Assembly (NCBI RefSeq): GCF_018127805.1
Contig: NZ_CP072334.1
Coordinates: 1,342,001 to 1,406,000 of the forward strand
DNA length: 64,000 nt
Direction of reading: 5' to 3'
Source of the DNA: Prevotella sp. oral taxon 475
GTDB taxonomy: Bacteria; Bacteroidota; Bacteroidia; Bacteroidales; Bacteroidaceae
A program made the translations under genes and the position numbers. Shown piece after piece: positions 1 through 8,866 of this stretch (position 1 is its first letter; each line of letters begins with the position of its first letter). A model generated the notes under the pieces. It ran no database searches. It had not been told where the DNA came from and saw only the letters and a list, made by a program, of their open reading frames with translations.

Positions 1-1067
1 ATAAAGCCATCGCGGTCGCTCGGAACGAGAATAGCGTTGCGATAGATGGTCACACCTTCCACCACCTCGTCCTTGATATATCGGTCAGCTTTCTCTTTTA
101 CTAAGAGCTGTGCTACGGTGCTGCGCGGATTGACGGTGTAGATTCCCAACTCGTCTTGATGGCGATTCATCGTGTAAACCACGATTTTATCAGCATCGGC
201 GGTAGACTTGATACGCGGGATATAGCCCTCTGCGGGGAGGGGGACATTCAGTTTTCGCGTCTGGCGCGATTTGATGTCGAAGCTCCACACCGATGGTATT
301 GCATTCTCCTGGCCTGCCTTCGGATATTTGTACGAGTAGGAACCGGGATAGAGTGCGTTGGCTTCCAGTTCGGGTTTCTGTCCCCGAAACATTTGCAGCG
401 AGTAGGTTTTCACGCGCGATTCGTCGTAACGCACCCAACAGAGCATCGTTCCGTCGGCATTGAAAACCAAAGCACTGTTAAAGGCAAACTCCTCTTCGTT
501 TACCCAGTCGGGCAGTCCATTGATGATCTCATTGGGTCGTCCGTCTTTCGTCACCTGGCTTTCGGCATTGTCGTAAAGCAGTTTGACGAGAAAGATATTA
601 TTGTCTCGCACGAAAGCCACCTGCCGTCCGTCGGCCGACCAGGTAGGAACTTGCTGCGGACCGCCGTCCGACAGAGGCTGCAACTTGCGTGAAGCAATTG
701 TATAGATGTAATACACCGCTTTGTAAGAACGGCGATAAATCTTCTCTGTCTTTGTGCGGATGAGCATTCGTGTACCATCGGGCGAGAGGATATACCCATC
801 GAACGAGGCAATTTTTTCGCCCTGTGTGTTGTCCACGTCGAACATCACGTCCACCTCTTTTCCCGTTTTGAACGAGTAACGAACGATGCGTTTGCCATCG
901 TCGCTGATTCGTGCGTAGAGTTCTGTACCCTCAATGGGAGTGATACCGCTGAGGTACGAGGGGGAGAAACTGCCGTCAGTCACTCCCTTTAGGTCCAATC
1001 TATCTGCCGCCATCGCCGTCAACGATGACAGGCACAAAGCCCAACAAAACCATAATAGCTTTCTCAT
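1..1067 (-). CDS. Dipeptidyl peptidase IV (S9B family), N-terminal part, cut by window start
   Basis: This serine exopeptidase would release Xaa-Pro or Xaa-Ala dipeptides from peptides in the periplasm or at the cell surface. The start at 1067 gives MRKLLWFCWALCLSSLTAMA, a clear signal peptide. The 355 complete codons cover the beta-propeller part. They contain the family landmarks IYRRSYKAVYYIYTI, QVPTWSADGRQVAFVRDNNI, GLPDWVNEEEF and SDRDGF, in the order seen in Porphyromonas DPP IV. The Ser-Asp-His catalytic domain would lie beyond the window edge, so activity cannot be judged. It is divergent from the radical SAM gene that starts at 1230. A second S9B gene lies at the other end of the window. 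Confidence 0.9.
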   Translation of the reverse strand, partial: MRKLLWFCWALCLSSLTAMAADRLDLKGVTDGSFSPSYLSGITPIEGTELYARISDDGKRIVRYSFKTGKEVDVMFDVDNTQGEKIASFDGYILSPDGTRMLIRTKTEKIYRRSYKAVYYIYTIASRKLQPLSDGGPQQVPTWSADGRQVAFVRDNNIFLVKLLYDNAESQVTKDGRPNEIINGLPDWVNEEEFAFNSALVFNADGTMLCWVRYDESRVKTYSLQMFRGQKPELEANALYPGSYSYKYPKAGQENAIPSVWSFDIKSRQTRKLNVPLPAEGYIPRIKSTADADKIVVYTMNRHQDELGIYTVNPRSTVAQLLVKEKADRYIKDEVVEGVTIYRNAILVPSDRDGF

Positions 1068-1229
1068 TTCTAACGTTTTTAGTCATATTGCAGGCAAAGG
1101 TAAGTAAAAATCCGTACTTTTGCAACCCGATCTTAGGGCCTCGAATCAAAGATTCCACGCGCCAAAGCTTAACGTCTGCGATAGAGATTCTTAGAAATTC
1201 TGCCCACATCATCCCCAAAAATCCTACAA

Positions 1230-2141
1230 ATGAAATACCCCTACAACGACTTCGGAAGTTGGATGCGACAACAGTTTCCTTACAAAGTGCAGAAGATTTC
1301 CATCGATGCGGGCTTCACTTGCCCTACAAGAGACGGCGCAACGGGCATCGGCGGCTGCACCTATTGCAACAATCGGAGCTTCAATCCAGCCTATTGTGGC
1401 CACGAACGCACGATAACCGAACAACTCGAAGCCGGCAAACGCTTTTTTGCTCGTAAATATCCCGAGATGAAATTCTTGGCTTATTTTCAGGCTTATACCA
1501 ATACCTATGCCTCTATCGACCGGCTCAAGGCCATGTACGAAGAAGCATTGGCCGTTGAAGATGTCGTCGGACTCGTCATCGGCACTCGTCCCGACTGCAT
1601 GCCAACCTCGCTGCTCGATTATCTCGAACAGCTTCGTCGCCACACATTCCTCATCGTGGAATACGGTGTGGAGAGTGCCAATAACGCCACGTTGGAAAGA
1701 GTTTGTCGCGGACATACGTTTGAATGCAGTCGTGAAACCATCGAGCGCACCCACGCACGGGGTATTCTCACCGGTGCACATATCATCATCGGGCTTCCCG
1801 GAGAAGACGCAGCCGAGAGTCTCCGGCAAGCTCCCATCCTCTCGTCTCTACCCATCGACATCCTCAAAATTCATCAAATGCAAATCATTCGGGGCACTCT
1901 TTTGGCCAAAGAATACCAAAAGGCTCCCTTTCACCTATATACCGCTGAGGAGTATATCGATATTATTTGCCGATATATTCAGCATCTTCGCAAAGACATT
2001 GTTTTGGAACGGTTTGTCAGTCAGTCGCCCGACGGAATGCTCATTGCCCCCAAATGGGGACTGAAAAACTATGAATTCACTCATCTTCTTGTGCAAAAAA
2101 TGCAGCACGAGAAGATCGTTCAAGGAAGCATGGCGCGATAA
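1230..2141 (+). CDS. Radical SAM protein, TIGR01212/YhcC family
   Basis: The protein has 303 residues. It carries the iron-sulfur cysteines C31, C43 and C46 in CPTRDGATGIGGCTYC, the wide spacing typical of the TIGR01212 (YhcC) group rather than the usual CX3CX2C. GTRPDC, EYGVES and HIIIGLPGE further on are the standard radical SAM barrel strands. It is Elp3-like in the core but has no acetyltransferase domain. The substrate is unknown. Its 3' end overlaps the convergent GldB-like gene by 22 bases (2120-2141), so the two transcripts are antisense at their ends. Confidence 0.9.
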   Translation: MKYPYNDFGSWMRQQFPYKVQKISIDAGFTCPTRDGATGIGGCTYCNNRSFNPAYCGHERTITEQLEAGKRFFARKYPEMKFLAYFQAYTNTYASIDRLKAMYEEALAVEDVVGLVIGTRPDCMPTSLLDYLEQLRRHTFLIVEYGVESANNATLERVCRGHTFECSRETIERTHARGILTGAHIIIGLPGEDAAESLRQAPILSSLPIDILKIHQMQIIRGTLLAKEYQKAPFHLYTAEEYIDIICRYIQHLRKDIVLERFVSQSPDGMLIAPKWGLKNYEFTHLLVQKMQHEKIVQGSMAR

Positions 2142-2923
2142 TTGTCGCTCTCAATCAATTCTTTTACCGACACTTTGGGGTGCGAACACATGTATTTTGT
2201 TACATATATCATATAAGGTGAGTCAAAAAACGTTCGTCCCATCGCCTTGTTCACCACCCACATCAGTTTGGCCATGTGCAGGTCTCGCTCTGTTTGCGAG
2301 CGCGTCTCATAGCGGTTCAGCGGATAGCGACTCAGCAAATAAAAGCTTAATGCATCCGGAACAATAAACTCACGACCCATCGATTTCATCTGTTCCTTTG
2401 TATAATACTTTTTATACAAAGGATAATCTTCCCCCATATACTTATCCAGCGATATGCCGATGGTGCTATCGCCCACGATAATGCTCTGATCCAACGAGCC
2501 TATTTGCGCGTAAACCCTGGGCACAGGCAAGCCTGGCAGCCACGTTCTCAGTTGATGGAACGCCTTACACAGCTCCTCATCCTGTTCTTTCAGGCTCATA
2601 TATTTCACTCCGATGTCTGCAATTAGTTGCTGTAGGGTAGAATCTTGAAAGTAATGGAAGAACTTTTTATGTATTTCAAAGTCTTCTACAGACCCCAACT
2701 GTAGAACTTTCTCTATCAGTGTTCTTGTTTCGATGGGATAATCGGTGTTCATCTGTTGCAGGGCCGAATAGTCTCCGGTGCTGAGATAACGGCTTTCCAG
2801 GCGGTCATAACGTTCCACTCTCACGCAGTCGTCATGGTCGCCGTCGGCGTTTCGCCACACTTTCAGTTCGCAACTCACGAACAACAGTGTCAGAAGCCCT
2901 ATAAAAACAGATTTTACACTCAC
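2120..2923 (-). CDS. gldB: GldB-like lipoprotein
   Basis: The 267-residue protein starts MSVKSVFIGLLTLLFVSCELK, a lipoprotein signal with Cys about residue 18 as the lipidation site. The central part (YMGEDYPLYKKYYT, IVPDALSFYLLSRYPL, MAKLMWVVNKAMGRTFF) matches the GldB family of Bacteroidetes. In flavobacteria GldB is tied to gliding motility and type IX secretion. Non-gliding Bacteroidales also keep a homologue, so the role here is only inferred to be in the envelope. A possible -7 element (TATATTTG, minus strand, 3011-3004) lies 81 bases upstream of the start. A 22-bp repeat array sits further upstream at 3225-3308. Confidence 0.75.
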   Translation of the reverse strand: MSVKSVFIGLLTLLFVSCELKVWRNADGDHDDCVRVERYDRLESRYLSTGDYSALQQMNTDYPIETRTLIEKVLQLGSVEDFEIHKKFFHYFQDSTLQQLIADIGVKYMSLKEQDEELCKAFHQLRTWLPGLPVPRVYAQIGSLDQSIIVGDSTIGISLDKYMGEDYPLYKKYYTKEQMKSMGREFIVPDALSFYLLSRYPLNRYETRSQTERDLHMAKLMWVVNKAMGRTFFDSPYMIYVTKYMCSHPKVSVKELIESDNYRAMLP

Positions 2924-3003
2924 GCTGATGATGATCTATTCTCTTAGTCGCTGCGAAATTAATAAAAGTTTTCTTATTAAACAAGACTTATTGCTAAAAA
3001 ACG

Positions 3004-3011
3004 CAAATATA
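3004..3011 (-). promoter_or_regulatory. Probable -7 element of the gldB-like gene
   Basis: The minus strand reads TATATTTG followed by GC, a match to the Bacteroidetes TAnnTTTG element. No convincing -33 TTG was seen at 19-21 bases, so the call is tentative. Confidence 0.4.
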
Positions 3012-3224
3012 AATATTAGGAATCGGTTTCATTACTATTTTTTGTTAACCTTTTGACAGACTCAGTGCTGACAGTAAGGCAATAGGATGAGAGAACTCAT
3101 GCTGATCGATGCAACCATACTACCGGTTGTGCTCCCTTTTCTTGGAATTTCAAAAGGCATTTTTATTTTTGTAATGATGCTTTGCAACCGATTGAATATC
3201 AATAAGTTGCAATCTATCAGTGCG

Positions 3225-3308
3225 AAAGCTTAGCTTTTGCACCGCGTTTTCTTATCTTTTGCACAGCATTTCCTAAGCTTTTGCATGCCATTTGCTAAGC
3301 TTTTGGAG
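3225..3308. repeat. 22-bp tandem repeat array 1 (CTTAGCTTTTGCA family)
   Basis: Four units start at 3229, 3251, 3273 and 3295, exactly 22 bases apart. Each opens with CT(T/A)A(G/T)CTTTTG(C/G)A followed by a variable 9-base tail. The left end carries an inverted half-unit, giving GAAAGCTTAGCTTTT (3225-3239). The array lies in the 457-base gap between prmA and the gldB-like gene, both on the minus strand. It is downstream of prmA and about 300 bases upstream of gldB. Apart from this array and the -7 element nothing else is recognised in 2924-3380. Confidence 0.9.
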
Positions 3309-3380
3309 ATCCACCTCTTGAAATGGACTTTGACTTCTACCTTTTTTGACTGATAAAAATGTTGTAGAGGCAAAAACGTC

Positions 3381-4244
3381 TTATTGCAAAACCAAACATG
3401 CCCAACGGTCTTGCTCGCTGCGATGCACCTCTGTCAGTTGCCATTTCTCGGCCTCTTCCAACAGCAAAGGCAGATCTTCTTCATAAAAACCGCTTAGGAT
3501 AAGCCGTGCACCAGGGCGCATGGCTGCTTTGAAATGCGACATATCGGCGAGCAGAATGTTACGATTGATATTGGCTAAGACCAAATCGAAACGTGTAGTT
3601 AACGTGGAGAGAATCGTTGCATCACCTTGATAAACAGAGAGATTTTCAACTTTATTCAACTCGGCATTATGTCGAGTATTCTCCACACTCCATTCGTCGA
3701 TGTCGTAAGCCATGACGTTTCTTGCTCCCATTTTGGCGGCAACGATGCCTAAGATTCCGGTTCCGCAACCGCAGTCGAGCACAGCCTTTCCGTTGATATC
3801 AAGACGAAGGAGTTGCGAAATTACCAATTGGGTGGTTTGATGTGTCCCCGTTCCAAAGGCTTGCCGCGTCTCTATGCCTATCTTCAAAGAGAGGTCGGCA
3901 GGCAGCTGCTCTTTGTGCGTGTGGCGTGCGTCGTAAACCACGCATTCATTTTGAATAACGATAGGGGCAAATCCTGCTTCTTCCCACAGGGCATTCCAGT
4001 TTTTGTTTTCGGCCGAGGAAAGGGTATATGAAATTGAAACGTGGGGTAGGGGAAAGTGACTCAATTGCTCGTCGAGCAGGTTTTGGCAGAAAAGATGCGG
4101 CTGAACATAGCCCACCACCTGTCCGTTTGTTTCTTCAAAGGCCTCGAAGCCGGCTTCTCCGGCAAGATCGATCAGCAGATCGGATGCCGTCTGTCGGTCT
4201 TCCTCCCTGCAAGAGAGGGTAAATATAGCTTTATAATAGTCCAT
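3381..4244 (-). CDS. prmA: Ribosomal protein L11 methyltransferase
   Basis: PrmA methylates lysines and the N-terminus of ribosomal protein L11 using S-adenosylmethionine. The 287-residue length fits. The N-terminal third is the L11-binding domain. From about residue 131 come GTGTHQTT, the SAM motif LDCGCGTGILGIVAAKMGA (about 156-174) and the active-site-like FDLVLANINRNILL. It is divergent from the Tyr/Trp-rich secreted protein gene. A TAATTTTG candidate -7 lies at 4275-4268 on the minus strand. Confidence 0.93.
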   Translation of the reverse strand: MDYYKAIFTLSCREEDRQTASDLLIDLAGEAGFEAFEETNGQVVGYVQPHLFCQNLLDEQLSHFPLPHVSISYTLSSAENKNWNALWEEAGFAPIVIQNECVVYDARHTHKEQLPADLSLKIGIETRQAFGTGTHQTTQLVISQLLRLDINGKAVLDCGCGTGILGIVAAKMGARNVMAYDIDEWSVENTRHNAELNKVENLSVYQGDATILSTLTTRFDLVLANINRNILLADMSHFKAAMRPGARLILSGFYEEDLPLLLEEAEKWQLTEVHRSEQDRWACLVLQ

Positions 4245-4317
4245 TTGATGCTTGTTAAATGTAGCGGCAAAATTATATAAAATAGGGAAAAACCTATCCC
4301 TACTTAGGGAAAATCCT

Positions 4318-4325
4318 TACATTTG
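4318..4325 (+). promoter_or_regulatory. Probable -7 element for the Tyr/Trp-rich protein gene
   Basis: TACATTTG followed by CA fits TAnnTTTG and lies about 65 bases before the start codon at 4390. A -33 element is not clear. Confidence 0.45.
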
Positions 4326-4389
4326 CATACGGTTCGACTGTAAATTTGCAACACAACAATTGACATTTAGGAAGAAAGGAGTATTGATT

Positions 4390-5322
4390 ATGAAAAAAAC
4401 AGGTCTTCTCTCAATTCTTATTGGGATTCTGCCATTTACGGCTATGGCACAGAATGATGACGTCTATTTTACGCCAAAGAAGGCAAATCGGACAAACATA
4501 GCAGATGAAGAGGATCATCATCGCAGGGATGAGATTTATTATTCGGGTTCGAACAGAAATGTAGACGAATATAATCGTAGAGGAAAAATGGGCAGTTCGT
4601 ACCAAAAAATAGGGCGAGACTCGCTTGGAAATGTCGTCTTGGAGGAAGACGGAAGTTACATCTACCCCGACTCTTCGTATGTAGGCGAAGTGGGAAAGAA
4701 GCATAGACGAAGATCTTTCGATGATGACGATGAGTTTTATTACTCTCGCAGAGTGAGTCGTTTTTACGATCCTTGGTTCTTCGGATATTACGGTTATGTT
4801 CCTTATTACTATTCGCGTTGGGACTGGGATTTCTATGATCCCTGGTACGGAGGCTATGCTTCGTATTGGCATGGCTATTATTCGCCTTGGTATAGGGGCT
4901 GGTACGACCCTTATTACGGCTACGGATGGCGTAGTCCTTATTATGATTATCCTTACTATGGTTATACTTATGGATATGCGGCACCTGTCGTTCGTCGCAC
5001 CTATCGACCAACAAGCGTAGCCTCGCAAACGGGCGATTATCGACGGTTCGACCGTGCAGCTGCCGGTTCAAGGGCCGTGCGGAGCACAAGAAGCAACCGG
5101 TCGGTGCGCGATTCCTATCCCTATCCCGACGATAATCGATTTGGCGGATACCGTTCCAATAGCAATCAGCCCACACGCAGCTACACACCCGACTTCGGAA
5201 ACGGAGGTGGCTTCGGACAAAGTGCAGGCGGTTCGCGGGCCGTTGGCGGTGGCGGCGGATTCTCTGGAGGAGGTAATGCCGGCGGTGGCGGTGGCGATTT
5301 CAAATTCGGAGGTCGCAGATAA
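4390..5322 (+). CDS. Secreted Tyr/Trp-rich protein with Gly-rich tail, function unknown
   Basis: The 310-residue protein begins MKKTGLLSILIGILPFTAMAQ, a signal peptide ending at AMAQ. The start at 4390 is chosen over an in-frame ATG at 4252 because of this signal and the purine-rich AGGAAGAAAGGAG before it. Residues about 30-115 are charged and rich in Asp, Glu and Arg. About residues 115-200 are dominated by Tyr, Trp, Gly and Asp (for example PWFFGYYGYVPYYYSRWDWD). The C-terminus is Ser/Arg-rich and then Gly-rich, ending GGGGGDFKFGGRR. No enzyme domain is visible. The composition suggests a surface or matrix protein or an intrinsically disordered secreted one. An OmpP1/FadL-type gene follows 102 bases downstream. 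Confidence 0.8.
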   Translation: MKKTGLLSILIGILPFTAMAQNDDVYFTPKKANRTNIADEEDHHRRDEIYYSGSNRNVDEYNRRGKMGSSYQKIGRDSLGNVVLEEDGSYIYPDSSYVGEVGKKHRRRSFDDDDEFYYSRRVSRFYDPWFFGYYGYVPYYYSRWDWDFYDPWYGGYASYWHGYYSPWYRGWYDPYYGYGWRSPYYDYPYYGYTYGYAAPVVRRTYRPTSVASQTGDYRRFDRAAAGSRAVRSTRSNRSVRDSYPYPDDNRFGGYRSNSNQPTRSYTPDFGNGGGFGQSAGGSRAVGGGGGFSGGGNAGGGGGDFKFGGRR

Positions 5323-5424
5323 TCTCCTCTATTCAAAGCAGCAAGAATGCTTTTAGGCGATTCCTGCTGAAGAAAAAATAGTATATCGATGAAGAATCAA
5401 CAGGAATATTAAAAATTGGAAGTT

Positions 5425-7047
5425 ATGAAATATCAGTATTATATCATGGCCTTGGCCTTGGTTGCCAGTTCGGCGATGGCACAAGAAACCTACGAAAACG
5501 CACCATTGGCACAGGAGAACCTCAACGGAACGGCTCGTTATGTGGGCATGGGCGGTGCTATGGATGCACTCGGAGCAGACCTTTCTACGATTGGAACCAA
5601 CCCGGCAGGCATTGGTTTGTTCAGAGGTTCGACCGTGAGCACTTCTTTCGGAGTGGTCTCTCAGGCAGATGTGAAAGGCTTTAGTCTTGGAAATAAAACC
5701 CATGCCAGCTTCGACCAGATAGGCTTTGTCTATTCGATGCGCAGTGATGGAAGGTCTTTCTTGAACGTGGCGTTCAACTATCACAAGGGAAGAGACTTTC
5801 ATCAGATTCTCAATGCAGCCGATCGATTCTCGCCTTATACCGTGGGGGGAAAGTCAACTTACCTCTCCTCGCAAAATAAATCGGTTTATCAAAAGGTAGT
5901 AAACGGTGTCTTTACCAAGACCAGCGACCAGACTTACAGCTATCTTGACGACCTTTATATGCGGAAAGTAGTGGAGTCTACCGATGGATCGGGTAATAAA
6001 GTGAACGTCTATTATCCTGCATCCGACTATATCTTCAATCGTTACAACTCGGGATATATCGGTCATTACGACTTCAACGTTAGCGGAAATATTAATGATA
6101 GGGTTTATTTGGGACTCACCTTCGGGTTGAAAGATGTGCATTATCGCAGTTATAGCGAGTACACCGAGCACATGGTGACCAACGTTGATGGACTTAACTC
6201 GCTGGGTCTTGTCAGCGAAAAGACCATCACCGGAACAGGATTCGACCTCAAAGCGGGCGTTATCTTCCGTCCGGTAGAGAGTTCTCCCTTCCGATTGGGG
6301 CTGTCAATCGCTACGCCTACTTGGTATGACCTGAGTACAAAAGGCTCTATTCTGTTGAGTTATCAGATGGATCCATCGTCACATTACAACAGCGGATCAG
6401 CCAAAAATACGCTGAAAGATTACGATTTCAAGTTTAACACGCCGTGGAAATTTGAGTTGAGCGTGGGTCATACGATAGGGAAGACCTTGGCTTTAGGTGC
6501 TTCATACGAATATGCCGACTACAGTAGCAATGACATTCGCATCAATGATGGCTACGATTATGATGGTTGGTCGTTCTATGAAGTGAGCAGTCGGGATGCG
6601 CAAATGAAGAAAAATATCGAGAGTGTGTTAAAAGGCGTTTCTACATTCAAGGCAGGTGTAGAACTGAAACCTCTGCCCGAATTGGCTCTACGCGTAGGCT
6701 ACAACTATGTTTCTCCTATGTATCAGCAGGCAGGAATGAAGAATATAGTTGATGGTTCTTATATTGCTTCGCCCGGACATGCCCTTACTACATCTACCGA
6801 TTACACCAATTGGGATGCCACAGACAGGTTTACCGGCGGATTGGGTTATAAGTTAGGTAGGGTGAACTTAGACTTAGCTTATCAGTATAGCCAAACAAAG
6901 GGAACCTTTCATCCCTTCAACACCTTGACAACGGGCAACATTACAACGCCGGGAGATACCGCATTGGAGGGCGATAACATCGAAAATCCGGTAAAGGTAC
7001 ACAACAAACGCCATCAGATTTTGTTCACTGTGGGCTATCGATTCTAA
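5425..7047 (+). CDS. OmpP1/FadL/TodX-type outer membrane protein
   Basis: The 540-residue protein starts MKYQYYIMALALVASSAMAQ, a signal peptide. The start at 5425 is preferred to the in-frame TTG at 5416. The segment LNGTARYVGMGGAMDALGADLSTIGTNPAGIGLFR is the conserved N-terminal hatch region of the Bacteroidetes OmpP1/FadL family. The rest alternates in beta-barrel style and ends HQILFTVGYRF with a C-terminal aromatic residue. FadL proteins take up hydrophobic compounds. Bacteroidetes members are often annotated as hemin receptors without proof. A strong terminator follows at 7072-7110. Confidence 0.85.
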   Translation: MKYQYYIMALALVASSAMAQETYENAPLAQENLNGTARYVGMGGAMDALGADLSTIGTNPAGIGLFRGSTVSTSFGVVSQADVKGFSLGNKTHASFDQIGFVYSMRSDGRSFLNVAFNYHKGRDFHQILNAADRFSPYTVGGKSTYLSSQNKSVYQKVVNGVFTKTSDQTYSYLDDLYMRKVVESTDGSGNKVNVYYPASDYIFNRYNSGYIGHYDFNVSGNINDRVYLGLTFGLKDVHYRSYSEYTEHMVTNVDGLNSLGLVSEKTITGTGFDLKAGVIFRPVESSPFRLGLSIATPTWYDLSTKGSILLSYQMDPSSHYNSGSAKNTLKDYDFKFNTPWKFELSVGHTIGKTLALGASYEYADYSSNDIRINDGYDYDGWSFYEVSSRDAQMKKNIESVLKGVSTFKAGVELKPLPELALRVGYNYVSPMYQQAGMKNIVDGSYIASPGHALTTSTDYTNWDATDRFTGGLGYKLGRVNLDLAYQYSQTKGTFHPFNTLTTGNITTPGDTALEGDNIENPVKVHNKRHQILFTVGYRF

Positions 7048-7071
7048 GAGAACAAGGTGCGTTTGTTTAGC

Positions 7072-7110
7072 AAAACGGGACTGCAAGAGAGACTTGCAGT
7101 CCCGTTTTTA
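7072..7110 (+). terminator. Intrinsic terminator after the FadL-type gene
   Basis: A perfect 16-bp inverted repeat (arms 7072-7087 and 7093-7108; left arm AAAACGGGACTGCAAG) with a 5-base loop runs into TTTTTA. It is 25 bases after the stop codon. Confidence 0.92.
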
Positions 7111-7122
7111 TTGATATTTTAG

Positions 7123-7130
7123 TATCTTTG
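7123..7130 (+). promoter_or_regulatory. -7 element for the GHL10 gene
   Basis: TATCTTTG followed by CA matches TAnnTTTG and lies between the terminator and the start at 7178, so the gene has its own promoter. A -33 element is not evident. Confidence 0.6.
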
Positions 7131-7177
7131 CAAAATAAATGGAATGCTATAGATGGCAGATAATAAATAATATAGGT

Positions 7178-8689
7178 ATGAAAAGACATTTGATGTTGGC
7201 GGTTTTGATGGCCGTTTTCTTTGTTTTCGGTTTTGAAAAGGCAGAGGCTGGAAGTAAATTCGGGAAACGTGAGTTTCGAGGAGCATGGATTCAAACGGTG
7301 AACGGACAATTTACGGGGATGACCACTGCGGGAATGCAACAGACTTTGGGGTCGCAGCTCGACGAATTGAAAAGAGATGGCGTGAATGCGATTATCTTTC
7401 AGGTGCGCCCAGAGTGCGATGCATTATACGAAAGCAAGTTGGAACCCTGGAGTAGGTTCCTTACCGGAGTGCAAGGTCAGCAGCCCTCGCCTTACTGGGA
7501 CCCGCTGAATTGGATGGTGAATGAGTGTCATCGTCGTGGAATGGAGCTGCATGCCTGGATCAATCCCTACCGAGCAAAGACCGCAGGGACCACCGCTTTG
7601 GCAACCAATCATGTGGCTTTGCAACATCCCGAACGTGTTTTTGCTTACAATGGTCAGTTTATTCTCAATCCCGGACTACCCGAAAATCGTGATTATATTT
7701 GCAAAGTGGTAGACGACATCGTGAGCCGATATGATGTAGATGGCATTCATATCGACGACTATTTCTATCCTTATCCCGTGGCAGGACAGACCATACAGGA
7801 CGATAAAGAGTTTGCGCGGTATAGCAATGGCATCAAAAACAAGAACGATTGGCGAAGAGACAACGTGAATGTGTTTGTGAAACAGTTGGGCGAAACCATC
7901 AAAAAACGTAAGCCATGGGTGAAGTTCGGCGTGTCGCCATTCGGTATTTATCGCAATCAAAAGAGCGATGCCAACATCGGAAGTGCAACCAGCGGATTGC
8001 AAGATTACGACGATTTATATGCTGATGTGTTGCTTTGGGTGAACAACGGATGGGTAGACTATTGCGTGCCGCAGCTTTATTGGGAAATCGGACACAAGAC
8101 TGCCGACTACAAAACCCTGGCTCTGTGGTGGAATAAGTTTGCGGCCAATCGTCCGCTTTTCATCGGCGAGAGCGTAGAACGCACGGTAAAGACACCCGAT
8201 ATGACAAATCCCGCTGTTCATCAGATGGGAGCAAAGTTTACCTTACGCAGTCAGTTGTCCAACGTTAAGGGTGCCGTGCTGTGGTATGCCAAAGCCGTTG
8301 CCGACAATATGGGTAGCTATGGCTCGGCGTTAAGAGACTATTATTGGAAGTATCCGGCCTTGCAACCCCTCATGCCTTTCATCGATGACAAAGCACCTAA
8401 GAAGCCAAAGCATCTCGCTCCCGTGTGGACGAGCGACGGATATCTCCTCTTTTGGGAAGAACCCAAGGGAAAAGAGTGGGGAGACTCTGTGCAGAAGTAT
8501 GTGGTTTATCGCTTTGTAAAGGGTGAGAATATAAACATCGACGATGCCTCGAAGATCGTTGCCATCACAAACAACACGTGGTTGAAGTTGCCCTACGATG
8601 AAGGCAAGGTGCAATACACCTATGTGGTCACGGCACTCGACCGCCTGAACAATGAAAGCAAGAAAGCCAAGAAGAAGGTGAAGCTCTGA
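7178..8689 (+). CDS. Glycoside hydrolase-like GHL10 (DUF187/YddW-type) protein
   Basis: The 503-residue protein has a signal peptide (MKRHLMLAVLMAVFFVFGFEKAEAG); the start at 7178 is chosen for that reason. The GHL10 barrel begins with REFRGAWIQTVNGQFTGM. It continues with GVNAIIFQVRPECDALYES, MELHAWINPYRAK, LNPGLPENRDYI, YDVDGIHIDDYFYPYP, FGVSPFGIYR and DYCVPQLYWEIG. The Asp pair in HIDDYF and the GVSPFG strand are typical family positions. The C-terminal 100 residues look like a fibronectin III-like module. Substrates of GHL10 proteins are poorly known; cell-wall or glycan breakdown outside the inner membrane is inferred. Confidence 0.88.
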   Translation: MKRHLMLAVLMAVFFVFGFEKAEAGSKFGKREFRGAWIQTVNGQFTGMTTAGMQQTLGSQLDELKRDGVNAIIFQVRPECDALYESKLEPWSRFLTGVQGQQPSPYWDPLNWMVNECHRRGMELHAWINPYRAKTAGTTALATNHVALQHPERVFAYNGQFILNPGLPENRDYICKVVDDIVSRYDVDGIHIDDYFYPYPVAGQTIQDDKEFARYSNGIKNKNDWRRDNVNVFVKQLGETIKKRKPWVKFGVSPFGIYRNQKSDANIGSATSGLQDYDDLYADVLLWVNNGWVDYCVPQLYWEIGHKTADYKTLALWWNKFAANRPLFIGESVERTVKTPDMTNPAVHQMGAKFTLRSQLSNVKGAVLWYAKAVADNMGSYGSALRDYYWKYPALQPLMPFIDDKAPKKPKHLAPVWTSDGYLLFWEEPKGKEWGDSVQKYVVYRFVKGENINIDDASKIVAITNNTWLKLPYDEGKVQYTYVVTALDRLNNESKKAKKKVKL

Positions 8690-8866
8690 TAGCGAAAGCC
8701 GAAACAAGAAAGGGGCTAAGGAGTTCAGACACGCGTAAAAACTGTGTGTACGAGATTTGTCACTGCGAATGAGCAGAAATGCTTGTCGCAAAAGTGAGAC
8801 TCGAGATGACAGCAGACTACGAAGTGTCGACTTTTTAGCTCTTTTCTATTTTTGGGAAGTTGAGTT

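Noticed and set aside
4469..5188. 239-codon minus-strand frame opposite the Tyr/Trp-rich protein
   Set aside because: The low-complexity coding strand leaves the opposite strand open. The sense frame has a signal peptide and ribosome-binding site, the antisense has neither.
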